Shown: in pieces, positions 42,754 through 50,675 of the stretch
Numbering within the stretch: position 1 is the stretch's first letter
Layout: each line of letters starts with the position of its first letter
NCBI GenBank assembly: GCA_022651385.1
Contig: JALCQR010000002.1
Coordinates: 248,001-312,000, forward strand
Direction of reading: 5' to 3'
DNA: 64,000 bases
Source: Clostridia bacterium
GTDB lineage: Bacteria; Bacillota; Clostridia; Lachnospirales; Anaerotignaceae
Notes under the pieces: generated by a model
The model's database searches: none
What the model was told of the DNA's origin: nothing
What the model saw: only the letters and a program-made list of their open reading frames with translations
Translations under genes and position numbers: made by a program

Positions 42754-42795
42754 CATCCGTGTTTATTCTGACATTAAATATACACGGATGCTTTT
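42754..42795 (+). terminator. Terminator of the ferredoxin-thioredoxin cluster
   Basis: CATCCGTGT (42754-42762) and ACACGGATG (42782-42790) pair, followed by CTTTTATTTTT. Confidence 0.75.
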
Positions 42796-42887
42796 ATTTT
42801 TAATTTAATTTAACAAAACTATAACGGCAAGAAAACTAATATATAAAATATACAGTTTTGGCTAAAGATAGTGATTTTATCAACAGC

Positions 42888-43445
42888 TCATGATATATAT
42901 TTTTTTATTCCCTTAACATCTTCTATGTATATTTCTTTCAGGCCTCTGTTATAAATAACCGATGCCGGATGATAGAGAGGATATAATTTATACCCGTTTA
43001 TATTTATCTCTTTACCATGATAATTGCCTATGGTAATGCTTTTACTGTTCATAAGTGCTCTTAATGGCACATTTCCAAGGGATACTATAAGTTTTGGATT
43101 AATTGTTTCTATTTCTTTTTTAAGAAGCGGCATAAAATCCATCATTTCTTCCCATGACGGTGTACGATTTATAACTTTTCCCGTTTTTTCACTTATGCTT
43201 ATAGGTCTATATTTTACCACGTTTGTTATATATAGTTTTTTTCTGTCAATACCAACCGTAAGAAGAAACTCATCAAGATTTTTACCGGCTCTTCCAACAA
43301 ACGGACGCCCGAGTTTTTCTTCTTCCCCTCCCGGAGCTTCCCCTACAAGCATTATAAGACTATTTACATTTCCATCACCAAATACAAGTTTTTTATCGCT
43401 GTATTTTTCAACATATTTATGTTTCATTTCCTCTAATGTTTCCAT
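42888..43445 (-). CDS. Uracil-DNA glycosylase family 4-like protein lacking Fe-S cysteines
   Basis: 185 residues. Family 4 motifs are plain: LMLVGEAPG-like LIMLVGEAPGGEEEKLGRPF (about 29-48), VGRAGKNLDEFL, YITNVVKYRP, LIVSLGNVPLRALM and the catalytic-type YHPAS (about 155-159). They indicate removal of uracil or a related base from DNA. Family 4 enzymes normally hold a 4Fe-4S cluster with four cysteines; here the N-terminal CxxC is gone, KCRP is KYRP and the last cysteine is Phe. The whole protein contains no cysteine. ATG at 43445 follows GGAGGGG. It lies next to a DnaA-box cluster. Confidence 0.88.
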   Translation of the reverse strand: METLEEMKHKYVEKYSDKKLVFGDGNVNSLIMLVGEAPGGEEEKLGRPFVGRAGKNLDEFLLTVGIDRKKLYITNVVKYRPISISEKTGKVINRTPSWEEMMDFMPLLKKEIETINPKLIVSLGNVPLRALMNSKSITIGNYHGKEININGYKLYPLYHPASVIYNRGLKEIYIEDVKGIKKYIS

Positions 43446-43509
43446 AATGCCCCTCCGTTTTCCGCCGTAAATATTAATTTTGTGAACAAATACTGTTAAA
43501 AATACAAAG

Positions 43510-43952
43510 TTATCCACAATTAAACCGCCTTATCCACAAAAAAAAGTTGATAACTTTAGATATGCACATTCTTATCAACTTGTGCACTTTTATTTTAACA
43601 CATTATATAGTAACATGCAGTACATTTATTTCAAAATATTGATATATTTACACAAAATATTAAAGTTATCAACATTTTAATATTTTCTTGTGCTTTTATT
43701 TTAAAATTCTCTCCACAATCACTCTTTTTTCTGCATTAGAAATTATTGTAAACCTGTATTTGTTATCATAATTTCTGATACTTTATAAATGCCGATTTTT
43801 CATTGTTTTTTGACTTTTTTTACCTGAATTTTAAAAAATATCATTTTTTTCTTATTTCTTATGTCAACCGAACGTATGAGTTATGCACATTATCCACAAT
43901 TTATATGTTGATAACTCATATTTATGTTTTCTCTTATTCACATTTATTCACT
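43510..43952. other. DnaA-box cluster in an AT-rich spacer
   Basis: Three perfect TTATCCACA boxes start at 43510, 43530 and 43890 (plus). TTATGCACA (43881) and TTATTCACA (43934) fit TTATNCACA. TTATCAACA occurs at 43666 (plus) and 43906-43914 (minus), TTATCAACT at 43572 (plus) and 43545-43553 (minus), and TTATTCACT at 43944. Some form inverted pairs (AAAGTTATC..GATAACTTT; GAGTTAT..ATAACTC). The middle (43600-43870) is strongly AT-rich. The 43446-43933 spacer has no gene. It could be a DnaA titration or replication-control locus. Confidence 0.7.
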
Positions 43953-44983
43953 GCTTTATTAATTTTTTCAATAATGAATACCATTAAAAAGCCGAAAATT
44001 ACTCCGCCCATATGTGCAAAATTATCAACATTTTTATCCATCATGCTTAGGCCAATTCCCGCTACTATAAATAGAAAAAGCGTAGGATAATTAAATCCCT
44101 GAACATCACGTTTATTTATCCTTACATATGCAAGCAGTGCTCCCATTATGCCGTAAACAGCTCCTGATGCGCCTATAGAATAACCTGTTAAAAACAAGGC
44201 GCTTACAAATGACGCAATTATTCCCGAAGCAATATATATTAACGTATACTTTAAATATCCAAAACATTTCTCACATATTCTGCCGAAAATATAGAGAGAA
44301 AAGCAATTATAAAACAAATGTACAAATGATATATGAATAAACATACACGTAAAAAGCCTATAAAACTGATGATTTTGAAAAACATCAGCACCGTTATTTG
44401 CAAAAATATAAGCTGTGTCTGTTCCAAACATATTAAGCAAAAGCCATATAACCGCGTTTATTGCTATTAACGAGTATGTAACAATAGGAGTTATATTTTT
44501 CTTCGACTCTTTATAAGCAGACGTTTTATTTTTAGAAAAGTCAAAATTATCCGAAAGAGATTTGTATATTGTATTTTGTATGCCAAATACCTTTGTCGGC
44601 TGATTTTTGCCAAAAAATAAGTTTTTGCCGTCTGTATACCACCAGACATTATTTAGTTTTGAATAATCCGGTTCTTTTGAGTCACAGTATTTTTTTAACT
44701 CATTCGTTTTAATATTGTCTGTATAAAGCAGATTAACAACTACAGCGTTAGTACATCGCATTTGATTTAACTTGGACTCTATATTTTTTTCAAGCACAGG
44801 CATTCTATCTTCTATCGACTCAAAAGAAATCATATCACAGTTAAAAACTTGTACCAAATACACAACTGGGTTTGAGATACGTATATAGATAGAAACTGAC
44901 GCTGAAGTTTCATTCGGTATCATAGATGTAAAATCCGAATCATTCATGCTTGTCTTAAATTTAATAAAAAAATCACTGTACAA
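43934..44983 (-). CDS. Rhomboid family intramembrane serine protease
   Basis: 349 residues. The C-terminal half has six membrane segments with the catalytic serine in GYSIGASGAVYGIMGALLAY (about 265-284) and the catalytic histidine in NFAHMGGVIFGF (about 325-336); the HISFVHLFYNCFSLYIFG segment carries the conserved HxxxxHxxxN-type region. The first ~180 residues form a soluble cytoplasmic-type domain with no recognised family. It cleaves membrane proteins within the bilayer; targets unknown. TTG start at 44983 behind AAGGCGGTGA. Some DnaA-box-like sites overlap its 3' end. Confidence 0.92.
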   Translation of the reverse strand: MYSDFFIKFKTSMNDSDFTSMIPNETSASVSIYIRISNPVVYLVQVFNCDMISFESIEDRMPVLEKNIESKLNQMRCTNAVVVNLLYTDNIKTNELKKYCDSKEPDYSKLNNVWWYTDGKNLFFGKNQPTKVFGIQNTIYKSLSDNFDFSKNKTSAYKESKKNITPIVTYSLIAINAVIWLLLNMFGTDTAYIFANNGADVFQNHQFYRLFTCMFIHISFVHLFYNCFSLYIFGRICEKCFGYLKYTLIYIASGIIASFVSALFLTGYSIGASGAVYGIMGALLAYVRINKRDVQGFNYPTLFLFIVAGIGLSMMDKNVDNFAHMGGVIFGFLMVFIIEKINKAVNKCE

Positions 44984-45050
44984 TTAAAAATCACCGCCTT
45001 TTTATTTCAGTTATATTTTAAATTGTACAGTGCGGCACATACAATGTCAA

Positions 45051-45311
45051 TCACAGTAATTTATGTATTAGAATAAGTGTAAAAAACCCAGGTATACCAA
45101 GCAGCCCCACAAAAAATACCGTAAGAGCATTAAGTCCTATATATATACCGACAGGTTTAAGCAGCAAATCAGCCACAACTATCATTACTCCCCCGACAGC
45201 TGAACGCAGCAGAAATTTTAACAGCGCTGCCATAGGTCCTGCCAATATTATTATCGCCATCAAGACCAAAAAAGCGGCCGTTATTACAAACATCATAGAT
45301 GTAGAGCCCAT
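45051..45311 (-). CDS. bofA: Pro-sigma-K processing inhibitor BofA family protein
   Basis: About 86 residues, almost wholly hydrophobic, with the C-terminal pattern LLRSAVGGVMIVVADLLLK and GLNALTVFFVGLLGIPGFF typical of BofA. In sporulation BofA holds the SpoIVFB protease inactive in the mother-cell-derived membrane. ATG at 45311 follows GGGAGG. The DUF2508/YaaL gene upstream reproduces the yaaL-bofA order of Bacillus near the origin. This supports a spore-forming lineage. Confidence 0.92.
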   Translation of the reverse strand: MGSTSMMFVITAAFLVLMAIIILAGPMAALLKFLLRSAVGGVMIVVADLLLKPVGIYIGLNALTVFFVGLLGIPGFFTLILIHKLL

Positions 45312-45351
45312 TTCTAACACCTCCCAAAAAAAGCAAAAAAATATTTTTTTA

Positions 45352-45585
45352 TCAGAAATCTCTTGCCGTAAAACCTTTTCTTTTAGCAGCTTTCAAAAAA
45401 TACTGATAGCGCTTATTTAAAGCCTGTATCTCATATATAAGGCTATCAATTAAATATTCATCTGTTTCCATTTGGAAATTTTGATTTAAAATATCGAGCT
45501 GCTTTTTAATTTCTGAAATGTTTTCAATTATTGCTCGTTTTTCATCATACACATAATACTCCTGTTTTTTTTCACTGTTTCGCAC
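45352..45585 (-). CDS. DUF2508 family protein (YaaL-like)
   Basis: 77 residues, charged and helical (KKQLDILNQNFQMETDEYLI, YEIQALNKRYQYFLKAAKRK), matching the small YaaL/DUF2508 proteins found between recR and bofA in Firmicutes. GTG start behind AGGAGTGA. It is 40 bases upstream of bofA and shares its transcript. Function unknown. Confidence 0.85.
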   Translation of the reverse strand: MRNSEKKQEYYVYDEKRAIIENISEIKKQLDILNQNFQMETDEYLIDSLIYEIQALNKRYQYFLKAAKRKGFTARDF

Positions 45586-45722
45586 TCGCTATCACTCCTA
45601 TCCTCATTATAATATAATCAAGAATTGGAATATTTATACTGCTTTTAATTAAAAAAGCGTATCTTTTAAGACACGCTTCATACATTTTTATTATTCTTAA
45701 ATTAGTTCACATTATTTTTATA

Positions 45723-46226
45723 CTACTTTATTATATGTCTATCTGTATAAACTATACAATATTTTGATACAAGCCCTATACCTATACCCGTTACAATTCC
45801 GCTTACCATAAGAACCGGTATAAGATACAGCACAACAACACCTCTTCCAAGCACAAACCATGCTACAATTATCTGTCCTATATTATGAAATACTCCTCCG
45901 GCAACGCTTGTACCAATTATACTTACTTTTTTACTTTTGCTCAAAGGCATCATTACAATATAGCTTAATGCAGCTCCGGCTAAACTATACCAAAACCCGG
46001 CAAATCCTTTAAAAAGCAATGCCGATACCGCAACTCTTACAACTGATATCGCAAATCCGTCTTTGCTGCCCATAACATACAATGCAAGCAGAACAACTAT
46101 ATTTGAAAGGCCTATTTTTACACCAGGAATAGGAACAGGCATCGGTATCATTGTTTCCACATAGCCCATTAATATAGCCAATGCCGACAGTATACCGTAA
46201 TACGCAACTTTCCTGCTTTTGCTCAT
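45723..46226 (-). CDS. Gx transporter family membrane protein
   Basis: 167 residues with five or six membrane segments; it has the ECF-S-like start KVAYYGILSALAILMGYVETMIP (in part) and PGVKIGLSNIVVLLALYVMG, the pattern once annotated as heptaprenyl diphosphate synthase component I. It lies 29 bases after a NusG domain II protein gene, a pair that in many Firmicutes occurs with flavin-based extracellular electron transfer or isoprenoid/quinone genes. Here the pair is alone. AGGTGG precedes the ATG. Confidence 0.85.
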   Translation of the reverse strand: MSKSRKVAYYGILSALAILMGYVETMIPMPVPIPGVKIGLSNIVVLLALYVMGSKDGFAISVVRVAVSALLFKGFAGFWYSLAGAALSYIVMMPLSKSKKVSIIGTSVAGGVFHNIGQIIVAWFVLGRGVVVLYLIPVLMVSGIVTGIGIGLVSKYCIVYTDRHIIK

Positions 46227-46255
46227 TTATGCCACCTCATTACTTTTAATACCGT

Positions 46256-46618
46256 CTATTTTGCTATTGCGTCAACGTCGCTTTTTTCTCCGCCCTCTAT
46301 TTCCACAACAAATTTATGCGGCAGACATATTATGCTTTCATTTTCCTTTGAAATAGGTTTATGATTAACACATATTTGGTCGGGACAGTCTGCACTTTCC
46401 ATACTTACTTCTCCGTTTTCTATCTTTATTGTATTAGTTCCGTATTTTGTGCTGAAAGTCTTTTCAATATCTTCATCAAGAGGAAATTCGGCTTCTTTCT
46501 CACCGTCTATATACACAACGGCAACTGCGCCTCCCTTTCCCGGCTTAAGCACTGTTGTATACATAACCGCCGCCAAAGCAAGAAGCACCAAAATTATAAC
46601 AAAATCAAGTTTTTTCAA
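46256..46618 (-). CDS. NusG domain II-containing protein
   Basis: 120 residues: one N-terminal membrane segment (about 5-22) and an extracytoplasmic NusG-II beta domain with the typical ADCPDQICVNHKPIS (about 82-96; two cysteines four residues apart) and IICLPHKFVVEI. TTG start behind GAGGTG. It is co-transcribed with the Gx transporter gene. Related pairs accompany electron-transfer membrane proteins; the exact role is unknown. Confidence 0.88.
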   Translation of the reverse strand: MKKLDFVIILVLLALAAVMYTTVLKPGKGGAVAVVYIDGEKEAEFPLDEDIEKTFSTKYGTNTIKIENGEVSMESADCPDQICVNHKPISKENESIICLPHKFVVEIEGGEKSDVDAIAK

Positions 46619-46722
46619 TACAGCACCTCATATATTTTAGATATAATTTAAAAACATCGGGTACGACAAGTTTATTCCCGTACCCGACCTATTATTTTGT
46701 TATATATTTTTCTGCATTGACT

Positions 46723-47994
46723 TTATTTAATGACTTCCATACCATGCATATATGGTCTTAATACCTCAGGAATTACAATTGAGCCGTCTGCCTGCTGATA
46801 GTTTTCCATAATTGCGGCTGTTGTTCTTCCGGCTGCAAGTCCGCTTCCGTTAAGTGTATGAACATACTGTGCTTTATCCTTTGGATTATCTTTAAACCTA
46901 ATGTTTGCTCTTCTTGCCTGATATGATTCAAAGTTTGAGCAGCTTGAAATCTCTACATATCTGTTATAGCTTGGCATCCAAACTTCAATATCATATGTCA
47001 TTGCAGCACTGAATCCAAGGTCGCCGCCGCAAAGACGAACTACTCTATAAGGAAGTCCGAGAAGTTTAAGTATTTCTTCAGCATCGTTTGTAAGTGTTTC
47101 AAGCTCTGCATATGAATTTTCCGGCTTTGCAAATTTAACCATTTCTACTTTATTAAACTGATGCTGACGTATTATTCCTCTTGTATCTCTGCCGGCTGAG
47201 CCTGCTTCTTCTCTGAAGCATGCTGTATATGCACAGTGTTTAATAGTAAGGTCTTTACCGTCAAGAATCATATCGGAATACATATTTGTTACTGGCACTT
47301 CTGCAGTAGGAATAAGGAAATAATCTGTTCCTGCTACTTTAAACGCGTCGTCCTCAAATTTTGGAAGCTGACCGGTACCTATCATTGATTTTCTGTTAAC
47401 CATAAATGGAGGGAATATTTCAGTATATCCTTGTTTGTCTACATGAAGGTCAAGCATAAAGTTTATTATTGCTCTTTCAAGTCTTGCTCCGGCTCCCCTA
47501 TATACTGTAAATCTTGAGCCTGTTATCTTTCCTGCCGTATCAGGATCGAGTATTCCCAAATCTTTTCCGAGGTCCCAATGAGCCTTGTAATCAAAATCAA
47601 ACTTTTTCGGCTCGCCCCATTTTCTAAGCTCAACATTTTCAGTATCATCTTTTCCTTTTGTTACATCTTTATAAGGCATATTAGGAACTGAAAGCATAAA
47701 ATCAGTAAGCTTTTCATCTGCCTGAGCAACCTGTGCGTCAAGTTCTTTTATCTTACTTGAAAGAGCCTTCATATCTGCCATAAGAGCTGTTGTGTCTTTA
47801 CCTTCTTTTTTTAGTTTAGGTATCTCTTTTGTATCGGCATTCTGCTTTGCTTTTAGTTCCTCAACCTTACCTATAAGTTCTCTCCTCTGAAGGTCAATGG
47901 CTGTGAAATCATCAAGATGATAGTCTTTCTCTCTTTTAGCAAGTGCTGCTTTAACGCTTTCCATATCTGTTCTTAAGAGTTTAATGTCTAACAT
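46723..47994 (-). CDS. serS: Seryl-tRNA synthetase
   Basis: 423 residues, the standard class IIa bacterial SerRS. The N-terminal coiled-coil arm (about 30-100) binds tRNA-Ser; catalytic motifs follow: motif 2 [21 protein letters not shown] (in part, about 265-284) and motif 3 [17 protein letters not shown] (about 382-398), plus TSEVPVTN-like [17 protein letters not shown] precedes the ATG. A structured leader RNA lies upstream (48092-48165), with no recognisable T-box core. Confidence 0.98.
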   Translation of the reverse strand: MLDIKLLRTDMESVKAALAKREKDYHLDDFTAIDLQRRELIGKVEELKAKQNADTKEIPKLKKEGKDTTALMADMKALSSKIKELDAQVAQADEKLTDFMLSVPNMPYKDVTKGKDDTENVELRKWGEPKKFDFDYKAHWDLGKDLGILDPDTAGKITGSRFTVYRGAGARLERAIINFMLDLHVDKQGYTEIFPPFMVNRKSMIGTGQLPKFEDDAFKVAGTDYFLIPTAEVPVTNMYSDMILDGKDLTIKHCAYTACFREEAGSAGRDTRGIIRQHQFNKVEMVKFAKPENSYAELETLTNDAEEILKLLGLPYRVVRLCGGDLGFSAAMTYDIEVWMPSYNRYVEISSCSNFESYQARRANIRFKDNPKDKAQYVHTLNGSGLAAGRTTAAIMENYQQADGSIVIPEVLRPYMHGMEVIK

Positions 47995-48091
47995 TTATAT
48001 TCTCCTCCATTGTATTTTATATATTATTTTCTTTTATGTATTTTTGTGCTTATGTGAATATTTATGTATTTAATACAAATAATACTATTGC

Positions 48092-48165
48092 AACATCCTT
48101 TTGACGACGCGCCGACGGATGTTTTAAAGTCCGACCAGTCACTCCCCCCGACTTGTCGGGCTTTT
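48092..48165 (-). ncRNA. Candidate structured leader RNA upstream of serS
   Basis: On the minus strand, right after the DUF4446 stop: CCCGAC-AA-GTCGGG (48160-48147) can form a tight hairpin, but the same CCCGAC can instead pair with GTCGG at 48135-48131 (AAAGCCCGAC/GTCGGACTTT). A second hairpin AACATCC .. GGATGTT (48123-48092) encloses another GTCGG. No T-run follows, so these are not plain terminators. The T-box sequence GGGTGGNACCGCG is not seen. Confidence 0.45.
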
Positions 48166-48174
48166 AATTTATCC

Positions 48175-48810
48175 TTATATTTCAGACGGTTTATGTTCTT
48201 TCTTTACAAAAGGAACATGCCCCTTTTTTTTCTTTTTTAATCTTGACGGAAGTATTTCTTCCTCATACTGTTTTTTTATTTCTTTCATAATTGCTTCTCT
48301 TTCATCAGAAGTATAAGAACCATTCATTGCTCTTTCAATAGCCTGTTTTTCTTCCTGCGACAATACATATTCACTTACACCAAGTTCTATAGGCTTAGCA
48401 TAAGTGAAACATCCGGAACGGCTATGTATTCCGTTTAACACAACACCGTTATTTTCACTGTCAAGAAGTGCTACTGCATAACACAGATTGCCTCCAGACT
48501 CTGGAAACGGATTATATCTTATTACTCCAACTTTTTGCACGCACTTATTGATATTATTATTCATATCCATAAGTGCTTCTATCATACGGTCATACTTTTC
48601 TTGTATTTCCTTTGATTTGGTCTCAAATTCAACTATTCTTCCCTCCAATGTTTCTTCTTTATCGGAAATATCAGGAGAAGTCTTTTTATTTAATTTCAAA
48701 ATCTTTACTATGCATACTATAACAGCTATAATCAAAATTATGGTTACAGCCATAAGCACAAACACGGCATACGCCAGATTTTGATTTAAAAATTCCATAA
48801 AAAAATCCAT
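48175..48810 (-). CDS. DUF4446 family membrane protein
   Basis: 211 residues: one N-terminal membrane segment (about 13-38), a short coiled coil (EGRIVEFETKSKEIQEKYDRM, in part) and a conserved core with RYNPFPESGGNLCYAVALLDSENNGVVLNGIHSR (in part) and YAKPIELG. This family commonly sits directly after parB in Clostridia, as here (8-base gap). Its function is unknown; the location suggests a link to chromosome segregation or the cell surface. Confidence 0.9.
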   Translation of the reverse strand: MDFFMEFLNQNLAYAVFVLMAVTIILIIAVIVCIVKILKLNKKTSPDISDKEETLEGRIVEFETKSKEIQEKYDRMIEALMDMNNNINKCVQKVGVIRYNPFPESGGNLCYAVALLDSENNGVVLNGIHSRSGCFTYAKPIELGVSEYVLSQEEKQAIERAMNGSYTSDEREAIMKEIKKQYEEEILPSRLKKKKKGHVPFVKKEHKPSEI

Positions 48811-48818
48811 ATCTCACA

Positions 48819-49703
48819 CTATCCTTTTATTCCTGATATGAGAGACATAAGTCTTTCAAGATCAGCGTCTGAGTAATATTCTATTTCAATTTTTCCCTTA
48901 TTTGTCTGGCTTTTTAACTTTACTTTTGTACCAAATATATTTTTAAGCGAATCTTCTATTGTTTTATAATTTTCAGTATTGAACTTTGAAGTTCTTTTTT
49001 CTTTAGGCTTCTTTTCCAAAAAGCGCTTTATCGTATCTTCAGCTTGTCTTACGCTCATTTCTTCTTCAATTATTCTTTCGGCAAACTCAAACTGAGTATC
49101 ACCGTCTGTTATGCTAAGAAGTGTACGGGCATGCCCTGCCGACAGCTTGCCACATCTTACAAGCTCCTGCACTCTCTCGTCAAGATTTAACAGACGCAAA
49201 ACATTTGCAACAGCCGAACGGCTTTTTCCAACTTTTGCAGCCAACTCTTCCTGACTTAAATTAAAATCATCGCAGAGCTTTTTATATCCTGAAGCTTCCT
49301 CCATAGGGTTAAGGTCTTCTCTTTGCAGATTTTCAGCAAGAGCAATTTCAAACAGCTGTTTATCCTCATAATCTTTAATTATAGACGGTATTTCTGTAAG
49401 CCCGGCTATTTTGGATGCTCTCCATCTTCTTTCCCCGGCAACTATCTCATAACAGTCATCATTTTTTTTAACAACTACAGGCTGAATTACGCCATACTGC
49501 TTTATCGAAGACGCAAGCTCTTCAAGACTTTCTTCCTGAAACTGCTTTCTCGGCTGATTTTTATTAGGCTCTATCTGATTTATGTCAATCATTACAACCT
49601 TATCTTTTGAAAAAGCCGGTTCAGACGCCATCTCAGACTCGAACAATGCGTCAAGACCTTTGCCTTTTCCCTTAGGCCCAAGACCGCTTTTTCTTATTGC
49701 CAA
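48819..49703 (-). CDS. parB: Chromosome-partitioning protein ParB
   Basis: 294 residues. It has the N-terminal KGLGxGLDAL-like lead (GPKGKGKGLDALFE), the CTP-binding/clamp motifs IEPNKNQPRKQF and EIVAGERRWRA, the ALAENLQREDLNPMEEA box, and the parS-binding HTH NLSQEELAAKVGKSRSAVANVLRLL (in part). ParB loads on parS sites as a CTP-gated clamp; two perfect parS sites lie ~0.9 kb upstream. TTG start one base after the parA stop, implying coupled translation. Confidence 0.97.
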   Translation of the reverse strand: MAIRKSGLGPKGKGKGLDALFESEMASEPAFSKDKVVMIDINQIEPNKNQPRKQFQEESLEELASSIKQYGVIQPVVVKKNDDCYEIVAGERRWRASKIAGLTEIPSIIKDYEDKQLFEIALAENLQREDLNPMEEASGYKKLCDDFNLSQEELAAKVGKSRSAVANVLRLLNLDERVQELVRCGKLSAGHARTLLSITDGDTQFEFAERIIEEEMSVRQAEDTIKRFLEKKPKEKRTSKFNTENYKTIEDSLKNIFGTKVKLKSQTNKGKIEIEYYSDADLERLMSLISGIKG

Positions 49704-49704
49704 A

Positions 49705-50478
49705 TCAATTCCACTCCTTTTCTATAACTTCTTCCGCAAGAAGACGATAGCTTTCTGCTCCTTTTGAACGATTATCGTACATTGTAATAGGTAGACCGTG
49801 GCTTGGTGCTTCACCAAGTCTTACGTTACGGGGTATTATAGTTTTATAAATATTACTCTTTAGCTCTTGTTTAACTTCCTCCACAACTTCCATTGAAAGA
49901 TTTGTTCTCGCATCATACATGGTAAATACTACACCTTCAAGCGATAACCGTGAATTAAGACGTTTTTTTACAAGACTTATGGTATACATAAGCTGTTCAA
50001 GGCCCTCAAGAGCAAAATACTCACACTGTATAGGCACAAGCACAGTGTCTGAAGCAGTTAGCGCATTTATTGTAATAAGATTAAGTGAAGGCGGACAATC
50101 TATCAATATAAAGTCATAATTTTTTTTAATGTCTTTAAGTGCAGAGTCAAGAATATATTCTCTTCTCTCTTGTCCAATAAGTTCTATTTCAGCTCCGGAA
50201 AGATTTATATTAGAAGGAATTATATAAAGCCCCTTAACACATGTATCATAAATAACATCTTCTATTTGTTTTTCTCCAAGCATCAAATTATAAACTGTAT
50301 TTTCAACTTCATTTTTTTCAAGGCCAAGCCCGCTTGTTGTATTGCCCTGAGGATCAGCGTCAATTACAAGCACCTTTTTGTCGGCCTCAGCAAGGCAGGC
50401 AGAAAGATTTATAGCTGTAGTTGTTTTGCCAACACCGCCTTTTTGATTTGTTATCGAAATTATTCTTACTCTGCCCAT
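49705..50478 (-). CDS. parA: Chromosome-partitioning ATPase ParA (Soj)
   Basis: 257 residues. Deviant Walker [21 protein letters not shown] (about 8-27), switch [18 protein letters not shown] and Walker [12 protein letters not shown] are all present. It acts with ParB in origin segregation and regulates replication initiation. AGGAG precedes the ATG; parB follows directly. Two parS sites lie 110-180 bases upstream. Confidence 0.98.
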   Translation of the reverse strand: MGRVRIISITNQKGGVGKTTTAINLSACLAEADKKVLVIDADPQGNTTSGLGLEKNEVENTVYNLMLGEKQIEDVIYDTCVKGLYIIPSNINLSGAEIELIGQERREYILDSALKDIKKNYDFILIDCPPSLNLITINALTASDTVLVPIQCEYFALEGLEQLMYTISLVKKRLNSRLSLEGVVFTMYDARTNLSMEVVEEVKQELKSNIYKTIIPRNVRLGEAPSHGLPITMYDNRSKGAESYRLLAEEVIEKEWN

Positions 50479-50589
50479 TTTTTACTCCTCATTCTTTTTA
50501 CATATTTTTACTATGCGTTGTTATTTTACCACATTTCAATTTAAAAATAAACACAATATAAATATTTTGTTGCTTTTTTTGACGATAAA

Positions 50590-50605
50590 TGTTTCACGTG
50601 AAACA
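50590..50605. promoter_or_regulatory. parS site 1
   Basis: TGTTTCACGTGAAACA, the exact 16-bp Firmicute parS palindrome, between parA and argS. Confidence 0.97.
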
Positions 50606-50610
50606 TACAA

Positions 50611-50643
50611 AAAAATTAAGACCAGTTGGAGGCCAACCGGTCT
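50611..50643 (-). terminator. argS terminator between two parS sites
   Basis: Minus strand GACCGGTTGG-CCT-CCAACTGGTC (one mismatch) followed by TTAATTTTTTTG. It lies exactly between the two parS palindromes. Confidence 0.8.
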
Positions 50644-50658
50644 GTTTCACGTGAAACA
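50643..50658. promoter_or_regulatory. parS site 2
   Basis: TGTTTCACGTGAAACA, a second perfect parS 53 bases from the first, just after the argS stop. Confidence 0.97.
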
Positions 50659-50675
50659 TTTATTTACATTTTACG

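Noticed and set aside
43024-43470. 148-codon plus-strand frame opposite the uracil-DNA glycosylase gene
   Set aside because: Antisense shadow without ribosome binding site; Ser/Pro/Phe-rich translation typical of noncoding frames here.
43446-43933. DnaA-box cluster considered as the main oriC
   Set aside because: No dnaA, dnaN, rpmH or gyrase gene is nearby, and the jag-mnmE-mnmG-rsmG-noc order places the main origin to the right of the window.
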